Positions 44,436 to 53,913 are shown, numbered from the stretch's first letter. The stretch is 64,000 bases of DNA from Pseudalgibacter ostreae (GCF_042427585.1 NZ_JBHMFC010000010.1:1-64000); one strand, 5' to 3'. Numbers and translations are program-made. The notes: generated by a model from the letters alone, not told the origin.

Positions 44436-44470
44436 AAATTCCAGAAGACGTAGCGCTTCTGGAATTTTTT
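44436..44470 (+). terminator. intrinsic terminator after the RIC gene
   Basis: A perfect 12-bp stem (44436-44447 with 44456-44467) is followed by T-residues. It separates Rrf2-RIC from the membrane protein and hemerythrin genes. Confidence 0.88.
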
Positions 44471-44518
44471 ATTCAGGAAATAAGCTTTAACATCTCTATC
44501 TTTTGAAAAGACCTATAC

Positions 44519-45712
44519 ATGCAGAAAAAACTTGTTTTAACGTGCTTATTTAATTTTTTAATTGCAGCCTTAATGGGTTTGGTGTTGCGTTATTCGTTTA
44601 TTGGTACCATTCAGTTCAATTATCGGTTTTTAATACATGCACATTCGCATATTGCCATGTTGGGGTGGTTATACTTAATGCTTTATGCGCTTATTGTACA
44701 CCATTTTGTTCCAGAAAAAAAACCTGTTTATAATCGCTTATTTTGGGTTACAGAATTTGCAGTAATCGGGATGATGCTTAGCTTTCCTTTTCAAGGTTAT
44801 GCAGCAATTTCTATATCATTTTCAACCTTGCATATTTTATGTAGCTACTACTTTGTGTACCTTATATGGAACGACTGTAAAACAGAATCGGTAGTTACCG
44901 AATATTTATTAAAAACGGCACTGTTGTTTATGGTGCTGTCTACTTTTGGGGTTTGGTGTTTGGGGCCTGCGGTATCGATGCTGGGGCAAGCATCGGCATT
45001 TTATCAAACAGCGATTCAGTTTTTTTTACATTTTCAATTTAATGGTTGGTTTTTAATCGCAGTAATCGCTATTTTTTTCCATGTTTTAAGACTTAAAGAT
45101 TCAAAACAGTTTAGGCTTTTCTTTAAACTTTTAATTGTTTCTACCGTATTGACTATGGCATTGCCTGTGTATTGGTTCTCTCCGCACATATTGTTACTAT
45201 GGATCAATGGTATTGGAACCTTGATTCAATTATATGCCTTGTTGCTTTTTTTAAAGCTTATAAAACCTTATCCCCTTCAACTCTATAAAAAAAACTCAAA
45301 GCTCACTATTTACATATATAGTTTTGCTGTTTTTTGTTTTATTTTAAAAACGGTGTTACAGTCTTTTTCTTTAATACCAGAGATAGCAGCTATTGCTTAT
45401 CAGCACCGAAACTTAGTAATCGGTTTTATCCATTTAATCATGTTGGGGGTTATTACAGGTTTTCTATTTGGTTTTCTGTTGCAAAGCAGATTGGTTACCT
45501 TTAACCTCTTATTGTCCCTCGGGATTTTTATTTTTATTCTAGGTTTTATAGCAACAGAGTTGCTCTTAATCGTTCAAGGCGCTATGTTTTACTTTGGAAT
45601 GGGGATTGTGCCGAGCTATTATTTGTTGTTATTCCTATTTAGCATATTATTACCTTTAGGAATAGCGTTCATTATTATTAATATTTTAAAAACAAAAACA
45701 CATGTCCGATAA
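44519..45712 (+). CDS. multi-pass membrane protein with haem-copper-oxidase-like helices
   Basis: A 397-residue protein with about 11-12 transmembrane helices. Histidine-bearing segments HAHSHIAMLGWLYLMLYALIVHHF (about 40-65), HFQFNGWFLIAVIAIFFH and YQHRNLVIGFIHLIMLG resemble haem-ligand helices of cbb3/NorB subunit I-type proteins, but the protein is shorter and several conserved residues of true oxidases are not obvious. It lies between the RIC gene and a hemerythrin, so a role in NO handling or respiration under nitrosative stress is inferred. A TATCTTTTG stretch (44495-44503) may be part of its promoter. Confidence 0.6.
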   Translation: MQKKLVLTCLFNFLIAALMGLVLRYSFIGTIQFNYRFLIHAHSHIAMLGWLYLMLYALIVHHFVPEKKPVYNRLFWVTEFAVIGMMLSFPFQGYAAISISFSTLHILCSYYFVYLIWNDCKTESVVTEYLLKTALLFMVLSTFGVWCLGPAVSMLGQASAFYQTAIQFFLHFQFNGWFLIAVIAIFFHVLRLKDSKQFRLFFKLLIVSTVLTMALPVYWFSPHILLLWINGIGTLIQLYALLLFLKLIKPYPLQLYKKNSKLTIYIYSFAVFCFILKTVLQSFSLIPEIAAIAYQHRNLVIGFIHLIMLGVITGFLFGFLLQSRLVTFNLLLSLGIFIFILGFIATELLLIVQGAMFYFGMGIVPSYYLLLFLFSILLPLGIAFIIINILKTKTHVR

Positions 45713-46166
45713 AAAACCTCAAAAACGTCATAAAGCATTACAGCCTTTAAGTCGAGAACATCACCATGGTTTGCTCTTGTCCTGGAAAATTCGTTCTGGA
45801 TTTAGCAAAAACATAGCGCCCGAGCGTATAAAGCGTTATGCAGATTGGTTTTATGAAAATCATTTAATACCACATTTTAAAATTGAAGAAGCACATATTT
45901 TTACTATTTTAAACGATGACCATGAGCTGGTTAAACGGGCTTTGGCAGACCATAGGCGCTTAAAACGTTTGTTTACAGAAGAAAGTGACGATATTAAAAG
46001 ATTAAGTAAAATAGAAGAAGAACTAGATAAACATATTCGTTTTGAAGAGCGCGTGCTATTTCCAGAAATACAAAAAATAGCTACAGAAAATCAGTTGGCT
46101 CTAATTGAAGAGGTACATCAAGAGCATGATTTCGTAGATAATATTGAGGATGAATTTTGGAAATAA
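45702..46166 (+). CDS. hemerythrin-domain protein
   Basis: A 154-residue four-helix protein with histidines and acidic residues at hemerythrin positions: EHHHGLLLSWKI, HFKIEEAHIF, DHRRLKRLF, HIRFEERVLFPEI and HQEHDF. It probably carries a di-iron centre and could bind O2 or NO. It overlaps the membrane protein gene by 11 nt and is translationally coupled to it. Confidence 0.88.
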   Translation: MSDKKPQKRHKALQPLSREHHHGLLLSWKIRSGFSKNIAPERIKRYADWFYENHLIPHFKIEEAHIFTILNDDHELVKRALADHRRLKRLFTEESDDIKRLSKIEEELDKHIRFEERVLFPEIQKIATENQLALIEEVHQEHDFVDNIEDEFWK

Positions 46167-46303
46167 AGGTATTTTAGTATAGGCAGCCCTACCATGAACG
46201 TTTTGCAATTATAATTAACATCGATTTGTTTTTTATATGAGTTTTTTGTTTTTTACAGTTAAAATTAACATGATTCAGAACATGCTTCTACTCTTTAAAA
46301 TTC

Positions 46304-46311
46304 TAATTTTA
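46304..46311 (+). promoter_or_regulatory. possible -7 box close to the oxidoreductase start
   Basis: TAATTTTA differs from TAnnTTTG in the last base, and 4 nt separate it from the ATG at 46316. It fits the leaderless pattern of pyrE and rluF but is imperfect. Confidence 0.3.
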
Positions 46312-46315
46312 GAGC

Positions 46316-47674
46316 ATGGAAGGAATAAAGAATTTTGATGTATTTGTTATAGGCACGGGTACTGCCGGACAATTAGTGGCTAAGGCCTGTGTAGAAGCAG
46401 GGTTAACAGTAGCAATAGCCGATAACCGTGAGTATGGTGGTACTTGCGCCAATAGGGGCTGCGACCCTAAGAAGTTGCTTTTAGGACCTACGGAAGTTTT
46501 TCAGATGAGCCATAATCTTGGAGGTAAAGGCATAGCTAAAAACCCAAAGTTAGATTGGAAAAAACTTCAAAAATTTAAAAAAACTTTTACTAAAAAAATA
46601 CCAGCATCAACAGAGGCTAAATTAAAGGGTTTGGGTATTGAAATGTATCATCAATCGCCTAAATTTTTAGGTTCCAATACACTTTCTGTAGAAGGCAAAA
46701 CCATTCAGGCCAAAAAAATTGTAATAGCAACTGGTCAGGTTTCTAGAACTTTAAATATAAAAGGTGAAGAGTTTTTAAAAACGAGTGATGATTTTCTTGA
46801 ATTAAAAAAACGGCCTAAAAGTATCTTGTTTTTAGGTGCGGGATATATTGGTTTGGAGTTTGCTCATATAGCGGCGCGATTTGGATGTAAAGTCACGATT
46901 CTAGAACAAGGTGCCCATGCCCTTAATGCATTCGATCAAGATTTGGTTTCAGAATTGGTAAAAGCATCTAAAGCTTTAGGTATTGAATTTATTTATAATG
47001 CTGAGGTTTTGGAATTGGAAAAATTGAATAAAAATTATAAAGTACACTACAAAAGTGGAGCGCGAAATAAAACAATTAAAGCCCGTATGGTTTTTAATAC
47101 CACAGGAAGGGTTCCTGCTATAGAGGATTTAGCTTTGGAAAAAGGGCTAGTTGCTTTTACAGAAGCGGGTGTAAAAGTGAATGCCTATATGCAAAATACG
47201 GAAAATCCAGATGTTTATGCTTGTGGCGACGTTGCAGACCATAGTTTGCCGCTTACACCGTTGTCCGTTTCAGAGTCTATTATTGTTGCAGACAATATTA
47301 TTTATGGAAATAAAACAAAAATAGAAACACCAGAGGTGCCTTCTGTAGTATTTACGCTTCCCAACCTTGCTACGGTGGGGCTTTCAGAATTTGAAGCCAA
47401 AAAACGCTATAAAAATGTAATCGTAAATTATCAATCAGTACCGCATTGGTATAATGCAAAGCGTATAGGAGAGCGTCATTATGCTTATAAAGTGTTGTTA
47501 AACGAACGTACAAATCAAATAGTAGGTGCGCATCTTTTAGGGCCGCATGCTGGAGAAACAATTAATTTATTTGCTATGGCAATACACATGAAATTAACCG
47601 CAAATGATCTTAAAAAAATGATTTTCACATACCCTTCGTGGACTAATGATATAAAAAGCATGCTTGCAGTATGA
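46316..47674 (+). CDS. pyridine nucleotide-disulfide oxidoreductase family flavoprotein
   Basis: A 452-residue FAD/NAD(P)-binding protein of the glutathione/dihydrolipoamide/mercuric reductase family. The FAD motif is VIGTGTAGQ, and the redox disulfide is Cys44-ANRG-Cys49 in GGTCANRGCDPKK. A second Rossmann motif is FLGAGYIGLEFAH and the FAD ribityl motif is YACGDVAD. The C-terminal catalytic pair of the family (HPTxxE) is replaced by YPSWTND, so the usual proton-relay His is missing. The substrate is unknown. It overlaps the BrkB gene by 4 nt. Confidence 0.88.
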   Translation: MEGIKNFDVFVIGTGTAGQLVAKACVEAGLTVAIADNREYGGTCANRGCDPKKLLLGPTEVFQMSHNLGGKGIAKNPKLDWKKLQKFKKTFTKKIPASTEAKLKGLGIEMYHQSPKFLGSNTLSVEGKTIQAKKIVIATGQVSRTLNIKGEEFLKTSDDFLELKKRPKSILFLGAGYIGLEFAHIAARFGCKVTILEQGAHALNAFDQDLVSELVKASKALGIEFIYNAEVLELEKLNKNYKVHYKSGARNKTIKARMVFNTTGRVPAIEDLALEKGLVAFTEAGVKVNAYMQNTENPDVYACGDVADHSLPLTPLSVSESIIVADNIIYGNKTKIETPEVPSVVFTLPNLATVGLSEFEAKKRYKNVIVNYQSVPHWYNAKRIGERHYAYKVLLNERTNQIVGAHLLGPHAGETINLFAMAIHMKLTANDLKKMIFTYPSWTNDIKSMLAV

Positions 47675-48582
47675 CGGATCACGACTCTTCAGAAAAATTT
47701 AAAATACGGCATTTGCCTGCTCTTATAAAAGATACGTATGTCGCTTGGGATGCCAATCAACCTTTTAGGCTTAGTGCAGTAATAGCGTACTATGCTGTGC
47801 TTTCTTTACCGGGTTTACTGGTTATTATCATTAATGTTGTAGGATCGGTATGGGGGGTGGATATCGTTCAAGGTAAATTAACCAATGAAATTTCGGGTGC
47901 TTTAGGAAGTGATGCTGCAGAATCCATCAAAACCATGATGATTGAAACCCAAAATAATGATAAAAGTACACTGGCTACCATATTGGGTATCGGCACCTTA
48001 ATTTTTGGCGCAACAGGGGTGTTTTATCATTTACAACTTTCTCTTAATGAGATTTGGGAAATCTCACCAGACACATCCAAAGGTTTTTTAAAGATGATGT
48101 TAGATCGGGCCAGAAGTTTTGCCTTTATTTTAGCCATTGGTTTTCTTTTACTTGTAAGTTTTATTATCACAACCGTTATATCCACATTGAACGATTATAT
48201 AAGAACCTTCCTACCTGAGGTTATCATTTATATTGCTTTTATTATCGATATAGTTGTCTCTATAAGTATTATAACGGTATTATTTGCCCTATTGTTTAAA
48301 TATTTACCTGATGTAAAAATTAGATGGAAAACGGTTTGGATCGGTGCCTTTATTACTTCTATCTTATTTGTGCTAGGTAAGTTTTTACTTGGTATTTATT
48401 TTGGTAAGGCGAGTCCAGGAACAACATATGGCGCAGCAGGTACCATTGTGCTTATATTATTATGGGTGTCTTATTCATGTTTAATTTTGTTTTTTGGAGC
48501 AGAATTCACTTGGGTCTATTCAAAAAGATATGGCTTGGGTATAAAATCCAGTTACAAAACGGATAAGAAAGAAGAAGCCTAA
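47671..48582 (+). CDS. YihY/BrkB family inner-membrane protein
   Basis: A 303-residue membrane protein with about six transmembrane segments. The family blocks RLSAVIAYYAVLSLPGLLVI, FGATGVFYHLQLSLNEIWEI and TYGAAGTIVLILLWVSYSC ... FGAEFTWVYS are present. The function of the family is not settled. The ATGA overlap with the flavoprotein gene shows co-translation. Confidence 0.92.
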   Translation: MTDHDSSEKFKIRHLPALIKDTYVAWDANQPFRLSAVIAYYAVLSLPGLLVIIINVVGSVWGVDIVQGKLTNEISGALGSDAAESIKTMMIETQNNDKSTLATILGIGTLIFGATGVFYHLQLSLNEIWEISPDTSKGFLKMMLDRARSFAFILAIGFLLLVSFIITTVISTLNDYIRTFLPEVIIYIAFIIDIVVSISIITVLFALLFKYLPDVKIRWKTVWIGAFITSILFVLGKFLLGIYFGKASPGTTYGAAGTIVLILLWVSYSCLILFFGAEFTWVYSKRYGLGIKSSYKTDKKEEA

Positions 48583-48631
48583 TCTTTAATTTTCCCCTTT
48601 TAAGTCTTGTGCAACAAACTCTTTTTATTAT

Positions 48632-48665
48632 AAAAAAAAACACCTCAATTTTAAAAATTGAGGTG
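48632..48665 (-). terminator. terminator of the CsbD gene
   Basis: CACCTCAATTT (48641-48651) pairs with AAATTGAGGTG (48655-48665). On the minus strand it is followed by nine T (48632-48640). It may also stop the convergent BrkB transcript. Confidence 0.85.
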
Positions 48666-48702
48666 CGAATATAAATTGAATTATAAAATAATAAAATGGA
48701 TT

Positions 48703-48888
48703 CTACCATTCTTTAATTTCTCTTTCCAAGTCTTCTTTTGTCTTTCCTGTTTTTTCTTGGAGTCTTCCTAACATTTCATCAAATTTACCTTCTGCAAAAG
48801 TGGTGTCGTCATCAGTAAGACTTCCATATTTTTGTTTAAACTTTCCTTTTACTTGGTTCCATTTGCCTTCTAACTGTTCTTTGTTCAT
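48703..48888 (-). CDS. CsbD family stress protein
   Basis: A 61-residue charged protein with the CsbD pattern MNKEQLEGKWNQVKGKFKQK followed by a helix pair. CsbD proteins are induced under general stress in other bacteria; their biochemical role is unknown. The start at 48888 is chosen because the family begins at MNKEQ. A longer frame from 48912 would add eight atypical residues. Confidence 0.88.
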   Translation of the reverse strand: MNKEQLEGKWNQVKGKFKQKYGSLTDDDTTFAEGKFDEMLGRLQEKTGKTKEDLEREIKEW

Positions 48889-49169
48889 AATTTTTAGATT
48901 TATACCTATCATAAAAAGATAGATGATTAAACGTCTTTTTTTTCTTTGTACTATTTCAAAACTAAGATATATCCGCTCTTGTTCTTAGTCTTATTAAATC
49001 AGATATTAACCCATTTAGGGAGGTCTTGTTTTTGTGTAAATTAATTGTAAAGGAGTTTTTTAAGCAGTAAAGGACGGTTCTTTAATGGTACCAATACCAT
49101 TAATTTTATCATGGAATGGATTAAGAACTCATATGATCGTATTGTATTTTTATTTCAAAATAAAACCTT

Positions 49170-49409
49170 ATGCCTGATAATAGAATAAAAAACGAAGCAC
49201 AATACGAGGCCTTGCGTAATCAGGGCTATAGTAAAGAAAAATCTGCTCGAATAGCAAATACGCCAGATGCAGGAAAAAAAGGAGGAAAAGCAAAGCCTTA
49301 TGAAGATTGGACAAAAAAAGAGCTTTACGCACAAGCTAAAAATGTGGGTATAGAAGGCCGCTCTAAAATGGATAAAGCGACACTTATTAAAGCTTTAAGA
49401 AGCAACTAA
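49170..49409 (+). CDS. small basic protein with SAP/Rho-N-like C-terminus
   Basis: A 79-residue basic protein. The first half (NEAQYEALRNQGYSKEKSARIANT, then GKKGGKA) resembles short stress-linked proteins. The second half (WTKKELYAQAKNVGIEGRSKMDKATLIKALRSN) has the pattern of a Rho-N or SAP-like helix-extended-loop-helix that binds nucleic acid. It stands alone among stress genes. A nucleoid-associated role is inferred from the fold only. Confidence 0.78.
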   Translation: MPDNRIKNEAQYEALRNQGYSKEKSARIANTPDAGKKGGKAKPYEDWTKKELYAQAKNVGIEGRSKMDKATLIKALRSN

Positions 49410-49583
49410 AGGTTTTGTAATCATAAAAACGACTATAATAGCAGGGTATTATTGCATCTGAACTAATAATTTATTTGTTAGCATTAATAACATGGCTATA
49501 GATGAAGTAGTTTTATATAAAATTTTCTTAAGGGTTAGAAGCTGTATTTATTCTAATCTAGACAATAAAAATAGGTGTAAAAA

Positions 49584-50204
49584 ATGACAGAAGGAGAGCA
49601 ACTTAGATTAGATAATATAGCGAATACAGAACATGATATTTTTGCGCTTTTAAGACAGCGCTATAGTCCTAGGGTGTTTAAAAGTGAAACTATAGATAAA
49701 AACCATTTAAATCAGCTTTTTGAGGCTATAAGATGGTCTGCTAGTTCAAATAATTTACAACCTTGGCGCTTTATTTACGCAGAAAAAGGAACAGATGCTT
49801 ACCAAGCTATTTTTGATTGTTTAAGCGATTTCAATAAAACATGGGCTAAAAATGCACCACTTTTAATGTTAACGGCTTATAAGGAGAAAACAGATGATGG
49901 AAAAGAAAACTTTCACGCCCTTCACGATTTAGGACTTGCTTTGGGTAGTATGGCTGTGCAGGCGCAATATATGGAAATTGCTTTGCACCATATGGCAGGG
50001 GTAGATTGGAAAAAAGCACAAGCTGTTTTTAGTGTTCCAGAAGGCTACCATATTGCCACTGCTGTGGCGATGGGGTATTATGGAGGAGAGCTTAAAGACT
50101 TACCAGAAGCCTTAAGGGATCAAGAAACTGAACAACGTAAAAGGATGCCTTTAAAGGAATTTGCTTTTAAAGAAAGCTGGAATGGTAGAAGTGCATCATA
50201 TTAA
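49584..50204 (+). CDS. nitroreductase family protein
   Basis: A 206-residue FMN-dependent oxidoreductase. The start RQRYSPRVFKSE and the RWSASSNNLQPWRFIYAE block bind FMN phosphate; ALHDLGLALGSMAVQAQ and AVAMGYYGG are further family elements. The physiological substrate is unknown. It ends 10 nt before a dinucleotide-binding reductase gene and is probably co-transcribed with it. Confidence 0.92.
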   Translation: MTEGEQLRLDNIANTEHDIFALLRQRYSPRVFKSETIDKNHLNQLFEAIRWSASSNNLQPWRFIYAEKGTDAYQAIFDCLSDFNKTWAKNAPLLMLTAYKEKTDDGKENFHALHDLGLALGSMAVQAQYMEIALHHMAGVDWKKAQAVFSVPEGYHIATAVAMGYYGGELKDLPEALRDQETEQRKRMPLKEFAFKESWNGRSASY

Positions 50205-50214
50205 TAAAAAGATT

Positions 50215-50862
50215 ATGAAAATTGGAATTATAGGAAGTGGAAATATAGGGGGAAATCTTGGAAAGCATTGGGCAAAAGCAGGACATCAAGTGCTTTTTTC
50301 GTCACGACATCCAAAAAGTCTAAATAGTTTGGTGAAAGAAGCAGGAGAGAATGCCACAGCCGTAAGTGTTACAGATGCTTTCGAATCGGAAGCAGATGTG
50401 TATGTGCTGGCGGTACCCTTTAAGGCTCTAGATGAGATTGCCGAACAATTTGCGGGCGAATACGGTAATAAAGTTATAATTGATGCCACAAACCCTTACC
50501 CCGAACGAGACGGGGAAGTAGCTGAAAAGGTAAGAAAAGCAAACTATAATGCTTCTGAATATACAGCTATGAAATTTTCTACAGCAAGTACGGCTAAGGC
50601 CTTTAATACCATTTATGCAGAGCATTTGCGGGATGGTGCCTTTCGGGAGTCCAATAAGATAAGCATCCCTTTTGCTGCTCAGGATCAAGCAAGCAAGGCC
50701 TTAACGAAGCGGCTTATAGAAGATATTGGTTTTGATGCACTGTATGTAGGAAACCTGTCAGACTCAAATATTATGGATCCTAATCAAGCTATTTATGGCA
50801 AATCTCTCAAACAAAAAGAACTGAAAGCTTTGGTAGATGCCACAAAACCATACGGATTATAA
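50215..50862 (+). CDS. NADPH-dependent F420 reductase-type oxidoreductase
   Basis: A 215-residue Rossmann-fold protein of the NADP oxidoreductase, coenzyme F420-dependent (PF03807) type: KIGIIGSGNIGGNLGKHWAKAGH at the start and SSRHPKSL after the second strand. F420 is not expected in Bacteroidota, so it probably uses NADP with another partner. The ATG at 50215 starts exactly at the Rossmann strand. A TTG upstream would overlap the nitroreductase gene. Confidence 0.88.
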   Translation: MKIGIIGSGNIGGNLGKHWAKAGHQVLFSSRHPKSLNSLVKEAGENATAVSVTDAFESEADVYVLAVPFKALDEIAEQFAGEYGNKVIIDATNPYPERDGEVAEKVRKANYNASEYTAMKFSTASTAKAFNTIYAEHLRDGAFRESNKISIPFAAQDQASKALTKRLIEDIGFDALYVGNLSDSNIMDPNQAIYGKSLKQKELKALVDATKPYGL

Positions 50863-50971
50863 ACTGTTTTTTTAGATTGAAAGTGTATAACGTGAGTCAT
50901 TAGCCTAGATGGCGTCTTGTTTTTATTTTTCATTACCATAGGTGCACTGTATATCTATAACAATACGTTTT

Positions 50972-52819
50972 ATGAGTTGGGAAATTATTTTGATGTTTAT
51001 AATCCTACTAAGCACAGTAGTGTGTTTTATTTTTGAAATTTTTCCTGTCGATAAAGTCGCTTTCCTTATTGTCGTCTCCCTTATCTTATTAGGTTTGGTT
51101 TCACCAGAAGAAGGCATTAGTGGTTTTTCAAATAATGCGACTATTACGGTGTTGGCGCTCATGATATTAGCTGTAGCTATGGAGGAGAATGGCGTAATAC
51201 ATTGGCTTACCTCTGGTATGGGCAAGATTAAGGCTTTGCCGCTATTAGTTATGGCTCCTATTTTTATGTTTGTTACTGCAAGTATTTCTGCTTTTATTAG
51301 CACTACAGCAGTGGTGATTGTTTTTATCAAAATGATAAATCAGCTTTCGGAGAAATACAACATACCACAGTCTAAACTACTACTGCCTATTTCTTTTGCT
51401 GGTATTTTAGGAGGATCTTGTACCTTAATGGGGACTTCCACAAATTTGATAGTCAATTCCGTGTCTACAAATTTAGGGGCAGAAAAATTGGGGTTTTTCG
51501 AGTTTTCAATTTTAGGGTTAATCTTTCTTGGAATTTCTATAGTCTATCTTACCATTGCTTTGCATTGGTTGCCTTGGGGAACAGATAAGACCTTGAACCA
51601 AGACTATAAAATAGAAAACTATATTACTAAAGTTCGCGTAAGTGAAGATTCCGATTTAATAGGGAAAAAAATTGAAGATAGTTTTTTATATAACAATCCA
51701 GAAGTATCTATTTTGAAATTAACCCGGAGTGGGCATACTCATAACTCACCGGGAAAATACATTGCTTTAAAAGTGGACGATGAGTTGCTGCTTATGTGTA
51801 ATTTGGAAGCTTTAGCCCGTATCAATAAATCCGAAAGCTTAACCATTCAGGATAGTGGCGCTACCTCAGATGAGATAGAAAATGATGAAAATAGTGATAC
51901 TGAAAATGAAAACAAAGCAGATAACGATAAGCCCCAAGGCTTTGATCAACGTGTTTTTGTAGAGCTGCTTATGCTCCCGGGCGCTTCTTTATTAGGAAAA
52001 ACCCTAGGGAACTTAAGAGGGTTTATGTTACAGGATGTTATCCCTATTGCTATTAAAAAAAGAAAAACGCTGGTTAACAATCATGAAAGAATGGTGCGCA
52101 GTAGTAAAAACCGTTTAAAGTTAAAAGCTGGCGACCGTTTGTTGGTAGAAATTTCAAAAGAAAAATTATATGCATTAGATTCTATGGAGAACGTCGTGGT
52201 GCTTCAGGAGTTTAACGAACTTAATCACAATTCTAAATTAAAACGATATTTTTCTTTGTTCATATTATTGCTTGTAATTGCTCTAGCGGCTTCAGGTTTA
52301 TTATCTATTATGGTAAGTGCCTTAACGGGAATATGTCTATTGTTAGTTACCAAAAACCTAGATTTAAATACCGTTTATAAAAAAGTTAACTGGCAGATTT
52401 TTTTCTTATTGGCGGGTATGATTCCTTTAGGTGTGGCCATGCATAATACGGGTGCAGATGTTTGGATATCCGAAAAACTACTAGGTTTTTTAAACGGGCA
52501 GCCACATTATGTGATTATTGGAACTCTTTTTTTAGTCACCATGCTTATGAGTGGTGTGGTTAGTAACAACGCAACAGCTATAATTATGACGCCTATAGCT
52601 ATTTCTGTAGCACAGGGTATGGGTTTGGATTTTAAGCCTTTTATCCTGGCCATTATGTTTGCTTCAAATTTCAGTTTCTTTACACCTGTAGGGTATCAAA
52701 CCAATACTCTAGTGTATGCTATAGGCAATTACCGCTTTAAGCATTTCTTATGGATAGGAGGTTTCCTGAGTCTCATATTATGGTTAACGGCCACTTTTTT
52801 GCTAACCAGAATGTTATAA
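50972..52819 (+). CDS. SLC13/ArsB-like transporter with two TrkA-C domains
   Basis: A 615-residue membrane protein. An ion-transporter domain (DASS/CitMHS type) is split by a cytosolic insert of about 230 residues with two RCK-C (TrkA-C) domains: the first near 215-290 and the second near 335-410, joined by a very acidic linker (ENDENSDTENENKADND). The transmembrane halves contain GGSCTLMGTSTNLIVNS and SGVVSNNATAIIMTPIA, the conserved hairpin motifs. The substrate may be sulfate, a dicarboxylate or another anion. I start at ATG 50972 rather than a GTG 10 codons upstream. Confidence 0.88.
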   Translation: MSWEIILMFIILLSTVVCFIFEIFPVDKVAFLIVVSLILLGLVSPEEGISGFSNNATITVLALMILAVAMEENGVIHWLTSGMGKIKALPLLVMAPIFMFVTASISAFISTTAVVIVFIKMINQLSEKYNIPQSKLLLPISFAGILGGSCTLMGTSTNLIVNSVSTNLGAEKLGFFEFSILGLIFLGISIVYLTIALHWLPWGTDKTLNQDYKIENYITKVRVSEDSDLIGKKIEDSFLYNNPEVSILKLTRSGHTHNSPGKYIALKVDDELLLMCNLEALARINKSESLTIQDSGATSDEIENDENSDTENENKADNDKPQGFDQRVFVELLMLPGASLLGKTLGNLRGFMLQDVIPIAIKKRKTLVNNHERMVRSSKNRLKLKAGDRLLVEISKEKLYALDSMENVVVLQEFNELNHNSKLKRYFSLFILLLVIALAASGLLSIMVSALTGICLLLVTKNLDLNTVYKKVNWQIFFLLAGMIPLGVAMHNTGADVWISEKLLGFLNGQPHYVIIGTLFLVTMLMSGVVSNNATAIIMTPIAISVAQGMGLDFKPFILAIMFASNFSFFTPVGYQTNTLVYAIGNYRFKHFLWIGGFLSLILWLTATFLLTRML

Positions 52820-52828
52820 ATCTTAAAT

Positions 52829-53737
52829 ATGGATACTAAGTTTTCGATAGAAGATGCTATAGATAAATTATGGTATAAATTGGACGGCTGGATGGATGCT
52901 ATCATCTTAAGACTGCCTAATATTGCCCTGGCTATATTAATTATGGTCCTGTTTTACTTTATTGCTCGTGGCATTAGAAGTGTTTTGCGAAAGGTCTTAC
53001 TGTTGCATATCACTCAGAAATCCATACAGGACATCCTTTCAAAAATAATATTTGTGATGGTTATTTTGATAGGTTTTTTTGTGTCACTTGGGGTGTTAGA
53101 TCTTAATAAAGTGTTAACAAGTGTACTGGCTGGAGCAGGAGTAATTGGTCTAGCGGTAGGTTTGGCGCTTCAAGGCACCTTAAGTAATACGGTTGGAGGC
53201 GTAGTATTGTCTTTTATGCCCAAAATTCGTATTGATGATTATATCGAAATTAATGATATAAAAGGATTTGTATCAGAAATAAGCTTGCGTAACATAACGT
53301 TACTAAGAACCGATAATAACTATGTGATCATTCCCAATTCAAAATTTGTAGAAAGTTCGTTTATAAATTATTCTTTAAGTAAGCGGAGTAGGATTGTGGT
53401 AAGTTGTCGTGTAAGTTATAAGCATAATCTACAAGAAATAGAAGCTCTGGTAACACGAATCATTTCTGAACATTTTAAACAAGAAGAAGGGGAAATCGTA
53501 GAGTTTTTTTTTACTGAGTTTGGGGAAAGCTCTATTCATTTTATAACCCGTTTTTGGATTGATATGATAAAAAGTAGAGAAGAAAAGATAGCCAAACACA
53601 AGGCGATAAAACTTATTAAAAACCATTTTGATGCTGAAGGGATTCACATCCCTTTTCCAATACGCACTTTAGATTTCGAAAATGATAGTTTTAAAAAAAA
53701 CAGTAATAAAGAGGATGATGCAGATGTTAAATACTAG
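52829..53737 (+). CDS. MscS family mechanosensitive channel
   Basis: A 302-residue channel protein with three N-terminal transmembrane helices. The pore helix region (SVLAGAGVIGLAVGLALQGTLSN) and the beta domain (KIRIDDYIEINDIKGFVSEISLRNITL, YVIIPNSKFVESSFINYS) are typical of MscS. It releases solutes on hypo-osmotic shock. It is 9 nt downstream of the transporter gene, so they are co-transcribed. Confidence 0.95.
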   Translation: MDTKFSIEDAIDKLWYKLDGWMDAIILRLPNIALAILIMVLFYFIARGIRSVLRKVLLLHITQKSIQDILSKIIFVMVILIGFFVSLGVLDLNKVLTSVLAGAGVIGLAVGLALQGTLSNTVGGVVLSFMPKIRIDDYIEINDIKGFVSEISLRNITLLRTDNNYVIIPNSKFVESSFINYSLSKRSRIVVSCRVSYKHNLQEIEALVTRIISEHFKQEEGEIVEFFFTEFGESSIHFITRFWIDMIKSREEKIAKHKAIKLIKNHFDAEGIHIPFPIRTLDFENDSFKKNSNKEDDADVKY

Positions 53738-53913
53738 AAAACATCATCTCATTACTCATCCTTTTAAAGTTATAGCGTTAAAAGGTGTTCGAATTGTGTT
53801 AACCTCATCGCTCGTTTTTTTGCACATTTGATATATTAAAAACACAGTACCTTACGAAGCGTTGTTTTATTTAATTTTCGTCTATGTGCTGTATAACCTT
53901 AAACATTAAAGCG

